DNA of 64,000 nucleotides from Streptomyces lichenis (GCF_023218175.1 NZ_JALPTH010000011.1:62001-126000); one strand, 5' to 3'. Shown: positions 18,801 to 31,886, counted from the first letter of the stretch. The notes: a model not told the origin generated them from the sequence alone. Made by a program: numbers and translations.

Positions 18801-21056
18801 GTACACCCCGGTCGGCGAACCGCGCAGTGCCCGGGGGTCCAGCCCGGCGCGCTCGAACGCCTCCCAGGCCACCTCCAGCAGCAGCCGGTGCTGCGGGTCC
18901 ATGGCCGGGGCCTCGCGTGGGGAGATGCCGAAGAAGCCCGGGTCGAAGCGGTCCACCCCGGTGAGGAAGCCGCCCTCGCGCACATAGGTCCGCCCCGGCC
19001 GCTCCGGGTCCGGGTCGTACAGCGCCTCGACGTCCCAGCCCCGGTCGTCGGGGAACGGGCCGATCGCGTCCCGGCCCTCGGCCACCAGCCGCCACAGCTC
19101 CTCCGGAGAGGCCACCCCACCCGGATAACGGCACGCCATCCCCACGATCACCACCGGGTCGTCCTCCACCCCGACGCCCGCACCCTGCTCCCCGGGCCCT
19201 TCCGAGACGGAGACCCCCCGCCCCCGAAGATGGTCGGCGAGCGCGGCGGCGGTGGGGAAGTCGAAGGCCACGGCCTCGGAGAGCGGCAGCCCGGTCGCCG
19301 CCGACAGCCGCTCCCTCAGCACCGTCGCCGCCAGCGAGTCCATGCCCAGATCGCGCAGCGCGGTCTGGGCCTCCACCTCCTCACCCGGGCGCCCCAGCAC
19401 GGCCGCCGCCTCACGCCGCACCAGCTTCAGCACCTCCGCCGCATCCCCAAGGCCCTCCGCCGCAGCAGCCGGACTCACCACCCCCGGCATCCGCCCACCC
19501 GGCATCTGCCCACCCAGCTCCGCCAGCGCACGCCGCCGGATCTTCCCGGAGGACGTACGAGGGATCTCCTCCACCTCGTACAGCTCGGCGGGCACCTTGT
19601 ACGCGGTCAACTGGGTACGGCAGGCGGCCAGCAGCCTGCGCCGGTCCAGCGCAACGCCGGGCTCGGGCACCAGATAGCCGACCGGCACCTCACCGAAGAC
19701 CGGGTGCGGCCGCCCGGCCACCGCGGCGTCCGCCACACCCGGCAACCGCCGCAGCACCGCCTCCACTTCGGACGGGTGGATGTTCGCCCCGCCGCGGATG
19801 ATCAGATCACCGGCCCGGCCGGTGATCACCAGCTGCCCCGAGCCGTCGAGCCTGGCCAGGTCCCCGGTGCGGAACCAGCCGTCCACCAGCACCTCCGCGG
19901 TGGCCTCCGGCCGCCCGTGGTACCCGGCCGTCACCCCCGGCCCGCTCACCCACAACTCCCCTTCACCCACCTCCCGTCCACCCGCACCACCGCCGCCGAC
20001 CCGGGCCCGGGTGCCGGGCAGCACCCGGCCGCAGGCCTCGGCCGCCGTCCCGTCGTCCGGTGCCACCATGGTGACCGGCCCGGCCTCGGTGCTGCCGTAG
20101 TGCTCCAGGTAGGGCACCTTGCAGATCGCCTCGAAGTCCCGCCGGAACGCGGGCCCGGCGGAGGCGCCGCCGCTGACACATCCCCGTAGCGCGGCCGTCC
20201 CCAGCCCGTCGTCCCGCCCTCCGACCACCTCGCCCCGCACCGCGTCCAGCAAGGCGGAGTACGTGGTCGGCACCCCACCCAGCAACGTGAACGGCGCCTC
20301 CCCACCCCTGAGCCGATGCAACACCTCTGCCACCGTGAACCGTGGCAGCACCATCGCGCTCGCCCCGGTCGCCGTCACCCCGACGGTACAGACCACATGG
20401 CTCATGGCATGGTGCAGCGGCAACGGCCACAGCAGGCGATCGTCCGCGTCCATGCCGAGCACCCCGGCGAGCCCGGCCGCCACCGGAGCGAGACGGTTGC
20501 GCTGGCTCAGCAGCACGCCCTTCGGGGCCCCCGACGATCCCGAGGTGTAGAGAATCCACGCCACCTCGTCCAGCGCCAGATCATCCCGGGCCGGCGCCCC
20601 CGGCTCCGCCCCCACCAACTCCTCGTACCTCTGTCCTTCTTGTTCCTCCGAGGAACCGTCGACCACGACCAGGACCGCTCCCGGCCGCGACGGCAGCACC
20701 GGCCCATCCCGCTCCGTGATGACCACCCGCGCGTCGCAGTCGTCCAGCAGCCGGGCCAGCTCGGGCCCGGAGCTACCCGGATCCAGCGGCACGCCCACCC
20801 CGCTCGCCCGGACGACGGCCAGCAGGCTCTCCACCGCCTCCACCCGGTTGCCCAGCAGGATCGCCACCCGCTCGCCCCGCCCCAGCCCGAGCCGCACCAG
20901 ATGCCCGGCCAGCCGCCCGGTTCTCCGCTCCAGCTCGCCATAGGTCAGCCGGGTACGCCCGTCCTCGAAGGCGGCCTTCCCGCCGCGCCGCCGTGCATGC
21001 TCCCGCAGCGTCTCCGGCAGCGGTCTGACAACACCATCCACCGCGTCCGTACCCAT
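12855..21056 (-). CDS. Single-protein type I polyketide synthase: AMP ligase-ACP-KS-AT-DH-KR-ACP-TE
   Basis: 2733 residues. ATG 21056 is chosen because GAAGGAGG precedes it; upstream codons lack a ribosome site. In order: an acyl-AMP ligase (about 21.0-19.5 kb; [28 protein letters not shown]); ACP1 (LGMDSLA, near 19.34 kb); KS (DTACSSS near 18.65 kb, EAHGTGT, KSNIGH); AT (GHSVGE, and HAFHS, the malonyl-CoA signature); DH ([10 protein letters not shown] and [10 protein letters not shown], both catalytic residues present); KR (GGTGSLG, the LDD motif of B-type reductases, catalytic Tyr in GQAGYAAAN); ACP2 (LGLDSLAA); and a thioesterase with GRSAGG. There is no enoylreductase. It should activate its own carboxylic starter, extend with malonate, reduce and dehydrate, then release. 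One pass gives a two-carbon-extended enoic acid; iterative use is possible. The HTH-STAND gene lies 92 bp upstream in the same direction. Confidence 0.88.
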   Translation of the reverse strand: MGTDAVDGVVRPLPETLREHARRRGGKAAFEDGRTRLTYGELERRTGRLAGHLVRLGLGRGERVAILLGNRVEAVESLLAVVRASGVGVPLDPGSSGPELARLLDDCDARVVITERDGPVLPSRPGAVLVVVDGSSEEQEGQRYEELVGAEPGAPARDDLALDEVAWILYTSGSSGAPKGVLLSQRNRLAPVAAGLAGVLGMDADDRLLWPLPLHHAMSHVVCTVGVTATGASAMVLPRFTVAEVLHRLRGGEAPFTLLGGVPTTYSALLDAVRGEVVGGRDDGLGTAALRGCVSGGASAGPAFRRDFEAICKVPYLEHYGSTEAGPVTMVAPDDGTAAEACGRVLPGTRARVGGGGAGGREVGEGELWVSGPGVTAGYHGRPEATAEVLVDGWFRTGDLARLDGSGQLVITGRAGDLIIRGGANIHPSEVEAVLRRLPGVADAAVAGRPHPVFGEVPVGYLVPEPGVALDRRRLLAACRTQLTAYKVPAELYEVEEIPRTSSGKIRRRALAELGGQMPGGRMPGVVSPAAAAEGLGDAAEVLKLVRREAAAVLGRPGEEVEAQTALRDLGMDSLAATVLRERLSAATGLPLSEAVAFDFPTAAALADHLRGRGVSVSEGPGEQGAGVGVEDDPVVIVGMACRYPGGVASPEELWRLVAEGRDAIGPFPDDRGWDVEALYDPDPERPGRTYVREGGFLTGVDRFDPGFFGISPREAPAMDPQHRLLLEVAWEAFERAGLDPRALRGSPTGVYAGLMYSDYASRLTETPEHVEGYLGIGNAGSVASGRIAYTFGLEGPAITVDTACSSSLVALHLAAQALRRGECSLALAGGVTVMSAPSSFVEFSRQRALSPDGRCKAFGAAANGTGWAEGAGMLLLTRLSEARRAGFEVLAVVRGSAVNQDGASNGLTAPHGPAQQRVIRQALADARLAPGDIDAVEAHGTGTRLGDVIEAEAFLATYGSEARERPLWLGSVKSNIGHTQAAAGVAGIIKTVQAMACGVLPRTLHADEPTPRVDWSSGRVALLTGEVDWPAGAGRPRRAGVSSFGISGTNAHVILEEAPAGPPPVAPVGTGAVPVPVLFPLSARSGPGLRDQARRLYERVAADPGLAPVDVGYSLATTRAAFEHRAVFLARDREGLLGSLRAVAEGGPEAGLGVRRGTSREHGPLAFLFTGQGSQRARMGAELYAARELFPAFARSFDESRALLDPLLPVPLREVVFADGDAEAGALLGTTRFAQPALFALETALFRLLESWGVRPDLVAGHSVGEVAAAHAAGVLSLVDACTLVAARGRLMDALPPGGAMAAIGAGEGEVAARLAAQRGVVEIAAVNGPGSVVVSGDAEAVRETVAYFRERGRSTTPLRVSHAFHSARMEPMLGEFAKVVGALDFARPSVPLVSAVSGRAASEEELCSPEFWVDQVRRPVRFADAVEHLGALGAAHHLELGPDGVLSGLVRDCLAADGPGAGASPAAGPSPLVLPTLRGGRAEADTLLDAVAALYAHGVPVDWRALFTGRGGRRTALPTYAFQRRRYWLDAPARQRSGAPRPEGRAHPFLWSRTQTADDGGLLLHGRLSLADQPWLADHTVAGAVLLPATALVEMALYAGGLAGTPVLEELVLTAPLPLPGDGSVEVQLKVAGADAEGRRSVVFHARREGGPWERHASGRLAVEQREEAAESRGPEVAWPPPGAVPLHRDELHRDEPDADPYSLLAGGGLGYGPAFRGLRAAWRGRDGKALYAEVELPEAVTGAGAASAGGAASAGGAASADGLGSAHGLGSAGGAGSADGVGFAVHPALLDAALHVLALDGLSADGTGGGPERGIALPFAFSGVRLHSPGTRRLRVRMVPGPDGRTGVRLTDEADAPVLTVRSLDLRPLPPMARPTAGLHRIDWVPLPRPTGESGAGTGWGVLGEVGEALVERLAPPGSGVPVYADPAAVVASGRAPAVVVAPLPMPPEARPSEAGHDRVPGAAEVGWVAARALALVQGWLAEPRLSDSRLVLVTSGAVALDTAGERGPVPVHAPVWGLVRSALREDPGRFALVDVDEDAESWRVLAALAAAPELGAETAVRRGAAYAPEQVRLEVSPGMRRLDPEGTVLVTGGTGSLGMLVARHLVAAYGVRRLLLVGRRGPEAPGAAELVAELAESGAQVTVRAGDAADRTALAALLDEVPPEHPLTGVVHTAGVLDDGIVPALSADRLERVLRPKADAALLLHELTRDLDLAVFALFSSVAGTFGSAGQAGYAAANCVLDALAVHRRRLGLPGTSIAWGPWRQSGGMMAHLTEVDLRRMARAGFAPLEAEEGLALFDAAVGGDDPVVVAARLDPEVVRGGGALAPVRPRRVDAPGGTGSLLGPRLTAAASRGEREGLLLAEVRSLAALVLGHPEGAEAIAPDGLLAELGLDSLAAVELRNRLSAAVGSALPTTLLFDFPTPRAVAAELVERHARETAGAGSELRADRGRVPETGGGSDFLGALFRSACAQGRTYDGMVLLTAAARLRTVFDAAGAPGAVIAPTVLAAGGAGARVVCLPALSPLSGPQEYARFGAGLRDLRPVSALRHPGFGPGEALPADLDALVTAQSAAVRAAAGGGEPVVLLGRSAGGWVAQAVAERLEAEGSGPLALVLVDTHPSDDTGSAGELSAMTADMLHRAAEFAAADPGRLTAMAGYFGLFAGWEPAPLSCPTLFVRARDLLPGTEPAPAWGRPHSEVTVDGDHFTMLEEHARTTARAVDRWLAEVLSR
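15697..15822 (-). repeat. 18-bp coding minisatellite (seven units) inside the PKS dehydratase domain
   Basis: Seven contiguous 18-bp units encode a degenerate G-[AVL]-[AG]-[SF]-A-[GDHV] hexapeptide between the two halves of the DH domain, just before the [10 protein letters not shown] catalytic segment. The three units at 15751-15804 and beyond (for example 15769-15786 and 15787-15804) are nearly identical, which suggests recent slippage. Confidence 0.85.
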
Positions 21057-21107
21057 TCCCTCGAACCTCCTTCTATGGACTACTGGTTGAGGAAGCCGGC
21101 AGAGGGT

Positions 21108-21122
21108 GGAAGGTTGCCTTCC
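21108..21122. promoter_or_regulatory. Palindrome between the STAND gene stop and the PKS start
   Basis: GGAAGGTTGCCTTCC is a perfect 6-3-6 inverted repeat in the 92-bp gap between the HTH-STAND gene and the polyketide synthase. It could be an operator for the synthase or a weak terminator. With a 3-nt loop it is a poor RNA hairpin, which favours a DNA-binding site. Confidence 0.35.
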
Positions 21123-21148
21123 GGCCGCTGCACCCCCTTGACCACCCT

Positions 21149-24100
21149 TCAATCACTCGGCCGGAGCCGGAGATGAGTCAGCGCGAGGTCCGCCAGCGGG
21201 GGCAGCGCGTCCGGGGCGAGCCGGGGCAGCAACGGCAGTGCGTAGTACCAGTGCTCAGTCGCCAGCACCTGCCGTACCAGGTGCCGAGCCCGCTCCTCGT
21301 CAGGAGCCGACTCCGGACCGAGGGCGTGAGCCAGCGCCAGGAAGCCAAGTCCGGAATCCCTTTGAGCCCCGTCGGCCTGGGCAGCGGGCACCACCGTCCG
21401 GACCCCCGCGAGGCAAGTCGCCACCGCAGCCAGAGCCGCCGCCCGTTCCTGCGAGGTCCCACCCCGTTCGGCGATCCGGCACCCCGCCTCGACCTCCCCG
21501 CGGGCCGCGTGCAGCACGGCCCATTCCGCGACCGGCGGACCCACGGCATGGGGCGTACCGGCCATGGATCGTTCCCAGCTCTCCAGCCTGGCCCCCAGCG
21601 GCGGCGAACCATGGGGGATCGGGCCCAGATCGAGCAGCGCATGCACCAGCACCGCGCGCGGGTCCCACGACCGGATGTCCTCCCCCTGGGCGGCGCGGAA
21701 ACTCTCCAGCGCCGTGCGCATACGGGCATCGGGCCGTCGTGGTTCGGGGAGCGCCAGCAGGAGTTCCGCCACCTCGGGCAGGAGCCTGCCGCGAAGGTAC
21801 GGCGCACGCGCCGACCGCTCCAGTACGGCGAGACGTTCCGCCACCAGCCGACCGGAGGCTCTGGAGTCGTACGGGGCCAGGCCCACCGCCACGGCGCTAC
21901 GAGACTGCTCATCCTGGTGACGCGACGTGCCCCGCGCCCCCTCTCCGCGCGTCCACCGCTCCGCAGCCTCGGCGTCACCGCTGTGCGCCAGCGCCTGCGC
22001 GACCGCTCCCCGTACCACCGCGTCCTCCAGCCCCTCGGCCTCCGCCGCGGCCTCCCGGGCATACCGCGCCGCCTCGGCCGCGGCCCCGCTCGCCGAGCAG
22101 CCCATCGACACGGCGGCCAGACCCCTCGCCCGTAGACCGGCTTCGCCCGCACCTCCTGCGAGCCGCACCGCTTCCTCGACCTGCCCGTCCGCGGCCAGCG
22201 CCTCGGTGAGCGGCAGCCTCCACACGGGTCCGCCCACGGCCGCGGTCTCGCCTTCCCACTGCCCGAAGGCCTCCGCGAGCAGCCGTTCACCGCGTGCTGG
22301 GTGCCGCCTCAGTGCCTCCTCGATCGCCGCGACCTGGGCGGGCTCGACCGGCTCCGCTTCAGCGCCGGAGTACACGGCGCCTCCTGGCTCCAGCACGGCG
22401 AAGGCCGCCTCCCGGATGTCGTCGCCGAGCACATCGGTACGGAGCCGGTCCGGGACTTCATCCAGCGAGCCTTTGGCAGCGACCGGCTGTCCGACGACCA
22501 GCAGCGCGTGGACGACGCGGGCCAGAGTGGTGGACAGTTCGAGTCCGAGGTGGGCGCGGTCGGCGGGGGAGAGGCGGTCGGGGTCGGCGAAGGCGGCGCG
22601 CAGTCTCTTTCGCGCCTCCTTCGCCAGCTCCCTCGACTGCTTGCTCCTCGGTGCTGACGTGCCCGACACGAGGGCGATGGCACCGAGCGCCAGCAGGTCG
22701 ATGTGGTGCAGGGAGTCTGTCGGCTCCAGCCGGGCGCAGAAGATCGCGACCCGCTCGCGGATCGCGGCGGTGCCCAAGGTCCTCACGTCCTTCTGCGTCA
22801 CCCCAAGTGCGGCGGCGACGAAGCGAGCGAAGGCCTTGTCGTCCCTACCCGCCCCCTTGACCAACTCGGCCCAGGCTTCGAGCGCTTCCGCCTGCTCCTG
22901 CGGTCCGCCCCGGCTCAGCTCCTCCGCACGCTCCGCCAGAGTGACGAGGCAGTGGGTCCCCAGTTCCTGGGCGGCCAGGACTCGGGCCGCCCAGCCCATG
23001 GTTTCGCAGGCGACCACCGATCTGAGCACCGCGACCCCCGCCTCGCGGTGGCCGCTTGAGCGCAATCGGCACCCGACGTGTGCCAGCTCGGCGGAGGGCG
23101 GCTCCCCTCCGGCGTACGTCCTGGTGCGGTCGGCCGCCATGGCGTGCTGCGCCCAATGGGCTGTCTCGTGCGCCAGTTCCCCGCTCCCCGCCCGCCCCTC
23201 CTGGCCGAGCACCTCGACCACCTTCGACAGCGAGATCGCCCGGTCCGTGGCCTTTGGCGCCGACAGGGCCAGTTCCCGGGCCCGAGCCGTATCGCCGGCC
23301 AGCGCGAACAGCCGAGGGAAGTAGGGCGGTACGGGCCGTGCCTGCCAGGTCAGCAGGTCCCTGGACGCGGCGACCCGCGCAGCGAGCGTGAGGTCCGCGT
23401 CCTCCGTCCCGGCTATCAGGTCGAGTTGCCCGAGCGCCTCGTCCGTCAAGCCCGCCGCCACCATCCGCGTCTGGCGGCGAGGGTCGAGCACATACCGTTC
23501 CCGGCGTCCCTGTTGGCCGTCCAGCAGCCCCGGGTAGTGCGACAGCAAATAGCGCGGGGTCGAAGCCGGCCAACCGCGCCCCTGCCAGTCGTCGGCCCAG
23601 GCATGCAGCGCGTCGAGGCAGCGCACCCGGAGGTCGGCGTCCGTCCTCTCCCGCGCGGCTCGCAGCACTGGTTCTGGTACGAGGACATGGCCTCCGTCGT
23701 CGAGGCCGCCGCCGAGGCGGTGGCACCGGGCGACCGCCAAGACGCGTTCCGTCTGGACGCGTTCCGTCCTGGCCAGTTCTGTCAGGTCACGCAGGCTCAG
23801 GTTCGATCCCGCACAGGCCAGCAGGCCCATGATGGTGCGGTCGGGTTCGGCCTCGTAGAGCGGCGCAAGCACCTCACGTGCCTGAGCGGCGGCGTAGCCC
23901 GGCAGCAACTTCACGGGGGATAGCGCCCGTACCACCCCGGTCTGCCGCAGTGGGTGGTCCGAGGGCACATCCGGTGGTGGCTCGGTGACGGGGAGACTCG
24001 ACACGATGACCCGGATGGTGCGCTTGTCATCGTGCTTGGACGCTCGCCGGGGGCGGGGCACGTCGGGATACGGGAGCAGTGCCGGGATGCTCAGCAGGCC

Positions 24101-24895
24101 GAGGTGGTCGTCCCGCACGCCGCCCTGCCACGCCTGCCAGGCCGCGTCCCGGTCCAGTCCATCCACGATCACCAGCAGCCTGTGGCCCTTGTTGGCACAG
24201 CGGATGGCGACATTCTGGAACAGCTTCTGCAACTGTTCGGGGGTGACGTCCTGAGGGACGGCGGGCTGCTTCCGGTCGAGAAGCTCGTACAACCGACCCA
24301 CCAGCTTCTGAGTGACGTACGAGGAGGGCGTCCCGCCAGGCGTTGAGGGAACGAACCAGCCCACGACCTCGAGGTTCTTGTCCTCTCGCAGTTCCTTCAG
24401 GAAGTCTGCGATAAGGGCGGACTTCCCGGCGTGACTCGCCCCCTGCCACCAGAGGTACGACGGCGCGTCGCTTCCGGTGGCCTGGACGAAGTCCCGCATG
24501 GCCTGGAGTTCCGCGACTCGATCGTGCAGGGCACTGTTCACGAAGTCCTCGGCCCCGAAGCGGGCTAACCACTTTCGCAGCTCTCCTCGGCCCTCGGCGC
24601 TGCCCCGGCGATCCGCGCCCTCCTGTTGGGCGGACTCCAGCAGATGGTGCCATGTGTCATCAAACCCGGCAGTCTCTCCGAGCTCCCCGCGCAGCTGTCT
24701 CACCAACTGCCGTAGCCGGTCCGCGTTGGTGCCCCGGGGCGCCACCTCACCCTTCCGCCACCTGTCGACTGCTTCCCGGCTGACGCCCACTCGAGTCGCG
24801 CAGTCCGAAGGGCTCAACCCGGCCTGGGTCAGGAGGCCCTTCAACGCATCGCCGAAGTCCATCCGCCTCTGATGTGTCTTCGGATTGGTGTCCAT
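21149..24895 (-). CDS. HTH (XRE-type)-STAND NTPase with long helical-repeat C terminus
   Basis: 1248 residues from ATG 24895, preceded by GGGAGGGAG; a second in-frame ATG is at 24862. Residues about 12-70 form an XRE/lambda-repressor helix-turn-helix ([20 protein letters not shown]). A P-loop NTPase follows: Walker A in [16 protein letters not shown] near residue 150, and Walker B in [11 protein letters not shown] near residue 230. This is the NACHT/STAND arrangement. The remaining roughly 800 residues are Ala/Leu/Arg-rich helical repeats (TPR-like), the usual sensor part of STAND proteins. STAND NTPases are signal-activated scaffolds used in regulation and in antiviral cell suicide. No nuclease, TIR or protease domain is recognisable. 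It lies 92 bp before the PKS in the same direction and is divergent, about 1.1 kb away, from the Cas3-less Cascade operon. Either may be its partner. Confidence 0.8.
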   Translation of the reverse strand: MDTNPKTHQRRMDFGDALKGLLTQAGLSPSDCATRVGVSREAVDRWRKGEVAPRGTNADRLRQLVRQLRGELGETAGFDDTWHHLLESAQQEGADRRGSAEGRGELRKWLARFGAEDFVNSALHDRVAELQAMRDFVQATGSDAPSYLWWQGASHAGKSALIADFLKELREDKNLEVVGWFVPSTPGGTPSSYVTQKLVGRLYELLDRKQPAVPQDVTPEQLQKLFQNVAIRCANKGHRLLVIVDGLDRDAAWQAWQGGVRDDHLGLLSIPALLPYPDVPRPRRASKHDDKRTIRVIVSSLPVTEPPPDVPSDHPLRQTGVVRALSPVKLLPGYAAAQAREVLAPLYEAEPDRTIMGLLACAGSNLSLRDLTELARTERVQTERVLAVARCHRLGGGLDDGGHVLVPEPVLRAARERTDADLRVRCLDALHAWADDWQGRGWPASTPRYLLSHYPGLLDGQQGRRERYVLDPRRQTRMVAAGLTDEALGQLDLIAGTEDADLTLAARVAASRDLLTWQARPVPPYFPRLFALAGDTARARELALSAPKATDRAISLSKVVEVLGQEGRAGSGELAHETAHWAQHAMAADRTRTYAGGEPPSAELAHVGCRLRSSGHREAGVAVLRSVVACETMGWAARVLAAQELGTHCLVTLAERAEELSRGGPQEQAEALEAWAELVKGAGRDDKAFARFVAAALGVTQKDVRTLGTAAIRERVAIFCARLEPTDSLHHIDLLALGAIALVSGTSAPRSKQSRELAKEARKRLRAAFADPDRLSPADRAHLGLELSTTLARVVHALLVVGQPVAAKGSLDEVPDRLRTDVLGDDIREAAFAVLEPGGAVYSGAEAEPVEPAQVAAIEEALRRHPARGERLLAEAFGQWEGETAAVGGPVWRLPLTEALAADGQVEEAVRLAGGAGEAGLRARGLAAVSMGCSASGAAAEAARYAREAAAEAEGLEDAVVRGAVAQALAHSGDAEAAERWTRGEGARGTSRHQDEQSRSAVAVGLAPYDSRASGRLVAERLAVLERSARAPYLRGRLLPEVAELLLALPEPRRPDARMRTALESFRAAQGEDIRSWDPRAVLVHALLDLGPIPHGSPPLGARLESWERSMAGTPHAVGPPVAEWAVLHAARGEVEAGCRIAERGGTSQERAAALAAVATCLAGVRTVVPAAQADGAQRDSGLGFLALAHALGPESAPDEERARHLVRQVLATEHWYYALPLLPRLAPDALPPLADLALTHLRLRPSD

Positions 24896-24911
24896 CAGAC
24901 TCCCTCCCTGA

Positions 24912-24928
24912 TGCATGAATGTGCATGA
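24912..24928. promoter_or_regulatory. TGCATGA direct repeats at the STAND gene start (candidate operator)
   Basis: Two TGCATGA heptamers (24912-24918 and 24922-24928) are exactly 10 bp apart, immediately upstream of the ribosome site of the HTH-STAND gene. Same-face repeats at this position suit autorepression by the protein's own XRE domain. This is inferred from position only. Confidence 0.4.
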
Positions 24929-25050
24929 CACGTCCGTTGACCTGCCGCTTTTCAGTGGTCTCTCACAGGCCTCGGTTAACCGGCCCCAGCTCGCCAGAGT
25001 GGAACCACAGCCCGGCACTCGAAGCCCGGGCGCTCTGCGGAAGGACCACC

Positions 25051-25230
25051 GTGCCCGTGCTTCCTGCTGCCCTCCACGACGCTGCCATCCTTGCCGTCGC
25101 CGGCGCCGCGACCTATCCGCTCGTCCTCGCTACCGTGGCCCTCACCTCCATCCTGGCGCGCACCCCCGACCGCCGCCGCGATGCCCGAGCCACCCTCACC
25201 ATCCTGATGAAGCGCCGCCCGCCGCGTTGA
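25051..25230 (+). CDS. Small single-helix membrane protein, unknown function
   Basis: 59 residues from GTG 25051, with GGAAGGACC just upstream. The N-terminal half is hydrophobic (ILAVAGAATYPLVLATVALT) and the C-terminal half is basic (ARTPDRRRDARATL, ending KRRPPR). That is one membrane helix with a positively charged cytoplasmic tail. Short proteins of this look are common in Streptomyces near XRE-type regulators, but none has a function I can name. The gene is divergent from the HTH-STAND gene, with about 155 bp between the two starts. Confidence 0.55.
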   Translation: MPVLPAALHDAAILAVAGAATYPLVLATVALTSILARTPDRRRDARATLTILMKRRPPR

Positions 25231-25254
25231 CGAGGGAGTGCCTCAACCCGGGAG

Positions 25255-25281
25255 AGCGTGAGTGCAAGTGGAACTCACGCT
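25255..25281 (+). terminator. Hairpin after the small membrane-protein gene
   Basis: AGCGTGAG (25255-25262) pairs perfectly with CTCACGCT (25274-25281) across an 11-nt loop, 25 bp after the stop. An overlapping alternative stem pairs TGCAAG (25263-25268) with CTTGCA (25280-25285), so the transcript could switch between two structures. Confidence 0.5.
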
Positions 25282-25429
25282 TGCAAGGGCATGCGCAAGC
25301 CAAGATTGCCCCGATCGGGTGGATGTGCAGCGTGCCCGCTCGTGCCCTCTCCCTGCCGCAGGTGACCGTCGTACGTTGGCCTGGTGAGATCGCAATGCAG
25401 ACCTCACCCCAACGAGTAAGGAGAAGTCG

Positions 25430-25558
25430 ATGGTTATCCAGCTGTCGCTGAGGATCCACTTCAGGAATCAGCGGTCCTGCGTACGGCCGAGCCGCGCAGG
25501 CGGGAGGACCGGGCCGCGCAACGTCCGCCGGCCAGTTCCCGGCCAGCGTCACCACTGA
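25430..25558 (+). CDS. Possible 42-residue basic peptide
   Basis: ATG 25430 follows a very good ribosome site (AAGGAGAAG, 4-5 bp spacing), and the frame stops at TGA 25556-25558, 29 bp before a strong hairpin. The peptide starts MVIQLSLRIHFRNQRSC and is rich in Arg, Pro and Gly. I recognise no family. The good translation start and the following terminator are the only evidence; codon bias is weak at this length. It might be a small regulatory peptide or an untranslated remnant. Confidence 0.3.
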   Translation: MVIQLSLRIHFRNQRSCVRPSRAGGRTGPRNVRRPVPGQRHH

Positions 25559-25586
25559 TCGCTGACCTCTCTGCCTGCTGACGTAT

Positions 25587-25619
25587 GCGGTCTCGGCGAC
25601 TCCTAATCGCCGAGACCGC
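25587..25619. terminator. Strong hairpin, 13-bp perfect stem
   Basis: The arm 25587-25599 (GCGGTCTCGGCGA) pairs perfectly with 25607-25619 across a 7-nt loop. It probably ends transcription of the small ORF at 25430 and insulates the Cascade promoter region. Confidence 0.65.
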
Positions 25620-25692
25620 TACACCGGACGCCAGCGGCTTCGCTCTGTCCGCGGCAGCCGACACGAGCGAATCAAGGCCGGATGGCATTATG

Positions 25693-25721
25693 CGGACGGC
25701 CGTCCAAGGGGCGGCCGTCCG
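25693..25721. terminator. Second hairpin upstream of the CRISPR-like element
   Basis: CGGACGGCCG (25693-25702) pairs with CGGCCGTCCG (25712-25721) across 9 nt and is followed by TTTC. Together with the hairpin at 25587 it would stop read-through from upstream, so the repeat element and cas operon should have their own promoter(s) downstream. Confidence 0.55.
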
Positions 25722-25809
25722 TTTCGGCAATCAGAAACCATACTCCGATGCGCCACCGGTTTTCCCCAAGAAGGTAGTGTCTTTGTAGACTTCATGGGAG
25801 CCGGAACAG

Positions 25810-25895
25810 AATGAGCCTGCACTTGCGGGAATGGCCCGTCACGTATGTCCAGGGCATGGGCGAGCCCTCCACCCTGCGCAAGCGGGGATTTTGGA
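25810..25895 (+). CRISPR. Degenerate two-repeat type I-E-like mini-array upstream of cas8e
   Basis: Two 29-nt repeat-like units, R1 (25810-25838) and R2 (25867-25895), flank a 28-nt spacer-like segment (25839-25866). Both have the I-E hairpin with the same G-T wobble: CCTGC, a 4-nt loop (ACTT in R1, GCAA in R2), then GCGGG. R1 continues into ATGGCCCG, close to the 8-nt 5' handle of Streptomyces I-E repeats (I recall ATGGTCCC). R2 keeps GCGCAAGCGGGGAT but decays at its 3' end, as terminal repeats often do. Cleavage by Cas6e after each stem would give a crRNA-like RNA of about 57 nt (25831-25887), against the usual 61. Orientation matches the cas operon. There is no third repeat. It is a candidate single built-in guide, but the evidence is short and by eye. 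Confidence 0.5.
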
Positions 25896-26019
25896 GCACT
25901 GGTCGCCGCACAGATGTGCGTCTTCCGAGGGGTGTCTTGAAACGACCTGAACGCCAACACGCTTACTGCTAGGGTCCCTTGGGTCACCTTTCGGAACCTG
26001 ACGAGCGGCCCGCCTCACC

Positions 26020-27596
26020 TTGTCCGACATCACCGCCCCGCGTCCCTCCTGGGATCCTCGGCACCAAGCGTGTGTGCCCGCCCTGACCGCCAAGGGCGAA
26101 GACATCCATTTTTCGCTGCTCGATGTCCTCCGGCGGGCCGATGAGCTGCACGCCCCCCTGTGCACTACCCCGGGGGAGGCGGTTGCGCTTATCGAGTACC
26201 TGCTGGCCATCTGCTTCGCGGCCGAGGACTACCCGGCGTCCCCCGACGAGTGGTGCACCTGGGTGATAGAGGGACACCCGTTCGACAAGGCTGTGGAATG
26301 GCTAGCGGACGGGGCGCCAGGTGATTGGGACCTCTTTCATCGGGACACCCCGCTGGGCCAGAACAGCCAGTTGCGATGCAAGATGGACGTGGAGGGCACC
26401 GGCCCGGCCCAGCTGATTCTCGAACGAGTGGGCGACTACAGCCAGTTCTTTGATCACCACCACCTTGAAGACCCGACGCCGATCCCGGCCGCTGAGGCGT
26501 TCCGGGCGCTGTTGGTCCAGCATGTGTACGGGCTGGCGGGGCGGGCCCGGCTGTCCGGAAAGTGGCTCGGGCCGAAGCTGACCAATCTGGCCGCAGGGCG
26601 GCTTCAGAGCCGCATCCGGGTGGTGGCGCAAGGCAACACACTTGGGGAAACACTGCGGTTGAACCTCTACCCGGCCGCCGGCGGCGAGGTCGGCCGGTTC
26701 AACCACTCGTGGACGAGCGCGATCTTCAGCCGCCGTGGTTTCCAAACCAAGCCGCCGGGACGCGTCACCTCCGGCCCGGCGGACCTTCACAGTTGTCTGG
26801 GACGCTCGGTTCTGCTGGAGCCGGTGACGGCGGCGAATGGCAAGGACGTGCTGGTCACCCGCGTGCTGATCGGTGCCGGTGAGATTCTCGAACTCGACCC
26901 GGAACGTGATTTCGAGGACGCGGTCTCGAAGCAGAAGGTGAACGGGCACGGGAGGCCGCTCTGGCCGTCGCCGACCCGGGCGCTGTGGCGTGACGCCCAC
27001 GCGCTCTACACCGCGGCGACAAAGGAGGAGAAGGGACTGTTCGGTCGGCTGCGCACTCTAGCCGCGAGGACAGGGGACGGCCTCGGCGGTGGCTCGCCGT
27101 ACACCCTCTGGGCCGTCGGGCTGCTCGCCGACAAGACCCTGGTCACCACCTGGACGGACGGCTATTTTCCGTACGCCCCATCCCAAGAGATCGAGCTGTG
27201 CTGGGCCTCCCAGCACGGCTCCGCCGTCGCGGAGCGGATTGCCGACGGTCTGGAGCGGGCCGCGTACGCGGCGTGGAAGATCGTGTATCCGAACCCGAAA
27301 CCCGCCGACCGCCCGGCCCAGCAGGCCCGGTTCGACGCGCGCCGTGAGTTCTGGCCGGCGGCTGAGCAGCCGTTCCTATATCTGCTGGAGGAAACGGCCC
27401 TGGGAGCCCCCGCAGCGCAGGCCCTCCCCGACTACACCGCCGAGCTGCGCCTGCTGGCAGAGGACTTCCTCAAGCACCGCCTGGACTCGCTCCCCGCCAA
27501 CGACACCGGCATGCGCGCCCGGGCCCGGGCCGAACAGCGCTTCCGGGAGTGGCTTGCCGCACCCGGTGCCCCCGTAGAACTCCGAGGAGGGAGTGG

Positions 27597-27600
<4 letters not shown>
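26020..27600 (+). CDS. cas8e: Cascade large subunit Cas8e (Cse1/CasA), type I-E
   Basis: 526 residues from TTG 26020. An in-frame stop at 25999 excludes a longer start and no good ribosome site is visible; GTG 26071 is an alternative. The sequence follows the Cse1 pattern: an opening ALTAKGEDIHFSLLDVLRRA strand-helix, then LIEYLLAICFAAED, AVEWLADGAPGDWDLFH, SQFFDHHH, the central PGRVTSGPADLHSCLGRSVLL, and the C-terminal helical bundle. Cas8e recognises the PAM, opens target DNA and normally recruits Cas3. No cas3 is adjacent. The canonical N-terminal PWIPV stretch is degenerate (QACVPAL). The start of this gene has lower GC than its neighbours. It overlaps cas11e by ATGA. Confidence 0.85.
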
Positions 27601-31205
<3,605 letters not shown>

Positions 31206-31357
31206 GGAGGGACGGAGGCTCGGCGACTCCCTCGGCGGCGGGCGGTGTGGGAGGCGGTCGGCGGGGCACCTGCTCGGCACGCTCGGTCGGCGGCCCCCTA
31301 CGGGGCTCGGCCGGGCGTTCGAGACCCCGGTATGAGAGCACGAGAGGACGTACCCCG

Positions 31358-31846
31358 ATGGCAGCCGACGACGTGGTCCGGCTCATCCTCGCCGACCATC
31401 GCACCATGGAGGACCTGCTGCGGCGTATGCGCAGCGTGGACGAGGACCGGGCCGGTGCGCTGCGCGAGTTCTCCGGTCTGCTGGTCGCGCACGCCGAGGC
31501 CGAGGAGGCGGAGGTCTACCCGGCGCTCAAGCGATACAAGAACGTGGACGACGAGGAAGTGGAGCACGGCTCCAAGGAGCACGACGACGGCAACGCCGCG
31601 CTGCTCGCGCTGCTGGAGACCGACCAGGACGACCCGGAGGCCTGGGACGAGGCGCTGGAGAAGCTGTCCGAGGCGGTGACCCACCATCTGGACGAGGAGG
31701 AGCGCAGCCTGCTCAACGACACCCGGGAGAACGTGTCCGACGAGCGCCGCGACGCGCTCGGCCGGGCGTTCCGGGACCGGCGGGCGAAGCTGCTGGACGC
31801 CGACTGCGGCAGCGTGGACAACGTGCGGCGACTGGTGGAAGGGTGA
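31358..31846 (+). CDS. Haemerythrin HHE-domain protein
   Basis: 162 residues from ATG 31358, with GAGAGGA upstream. It shows the HHE cation-binding pattern: LILADHRTMEDLL, then LLVAHAEAEEAEVYP, KEHDDGNAALLALLE, and AVTHHLDEEERSLL. The His and Glu ligands for a di-iron centre are all in place. Such proteins bind O2, sense redox state or store iron; none is specifically indicated. It is in the same direction as the Cascade operon but separated by 152 bp and has its own start region, so it is probably independent. A strong hairpin follows. Confidence 0.85.
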   Translation: MAADDVVRLILADHRTMEDLLRRMRSVDEDRAGALREFSGLLVAHAEAEEAEVYPALKRYKNVDDEEVEHGSKEHDDGNAALLALLETDQDDPEAWDEALEKLSEAVTHHLDEEERSLLNDTRENVSDERRDALGRAFRDRRAKLLDADCGSVDNVRRLVEG

Positions 31847-31886
31847 GGGCGGACGGTACGTCCTGAGGGTGGACGGCGCGTCCCTG

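Noticed and set aside
24896..25050. Possible target of the CRISPR-like spacer in the STAND gene promoter
   Set aside because: The best alignment by eye on either strand, near TCATGCACATTC, matches about half the positions and has no A-W-G PAM. That is close to random expectation. A genome-wide search is needed instead.
25292..25312. TGCGCAAGC followed by AAGATT, resembling the core of repeat R2
   Set aside because: The flanks cannot form the I-E stem and there is no handle-like 3' part. The match is a 9-mer plus a few bases and is probably chance.
25430..25558. Small ORF read as a toxin or antitoxin of a CreTA-like pair
   Set aside because: The peptide has no known toxin features, two hairpins separate it from the repeat element, and no spacer match to its promoter was seen. 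Kept only as a low-confidence ORF.
31206..31357. Cas1/Cas2 or CRISPR array following cas6e
   Set aside because: This 152-bp gap has no repeats, and the next gene is a haemerythrin-like protein followed by PTS genes. No adaptation module is present.
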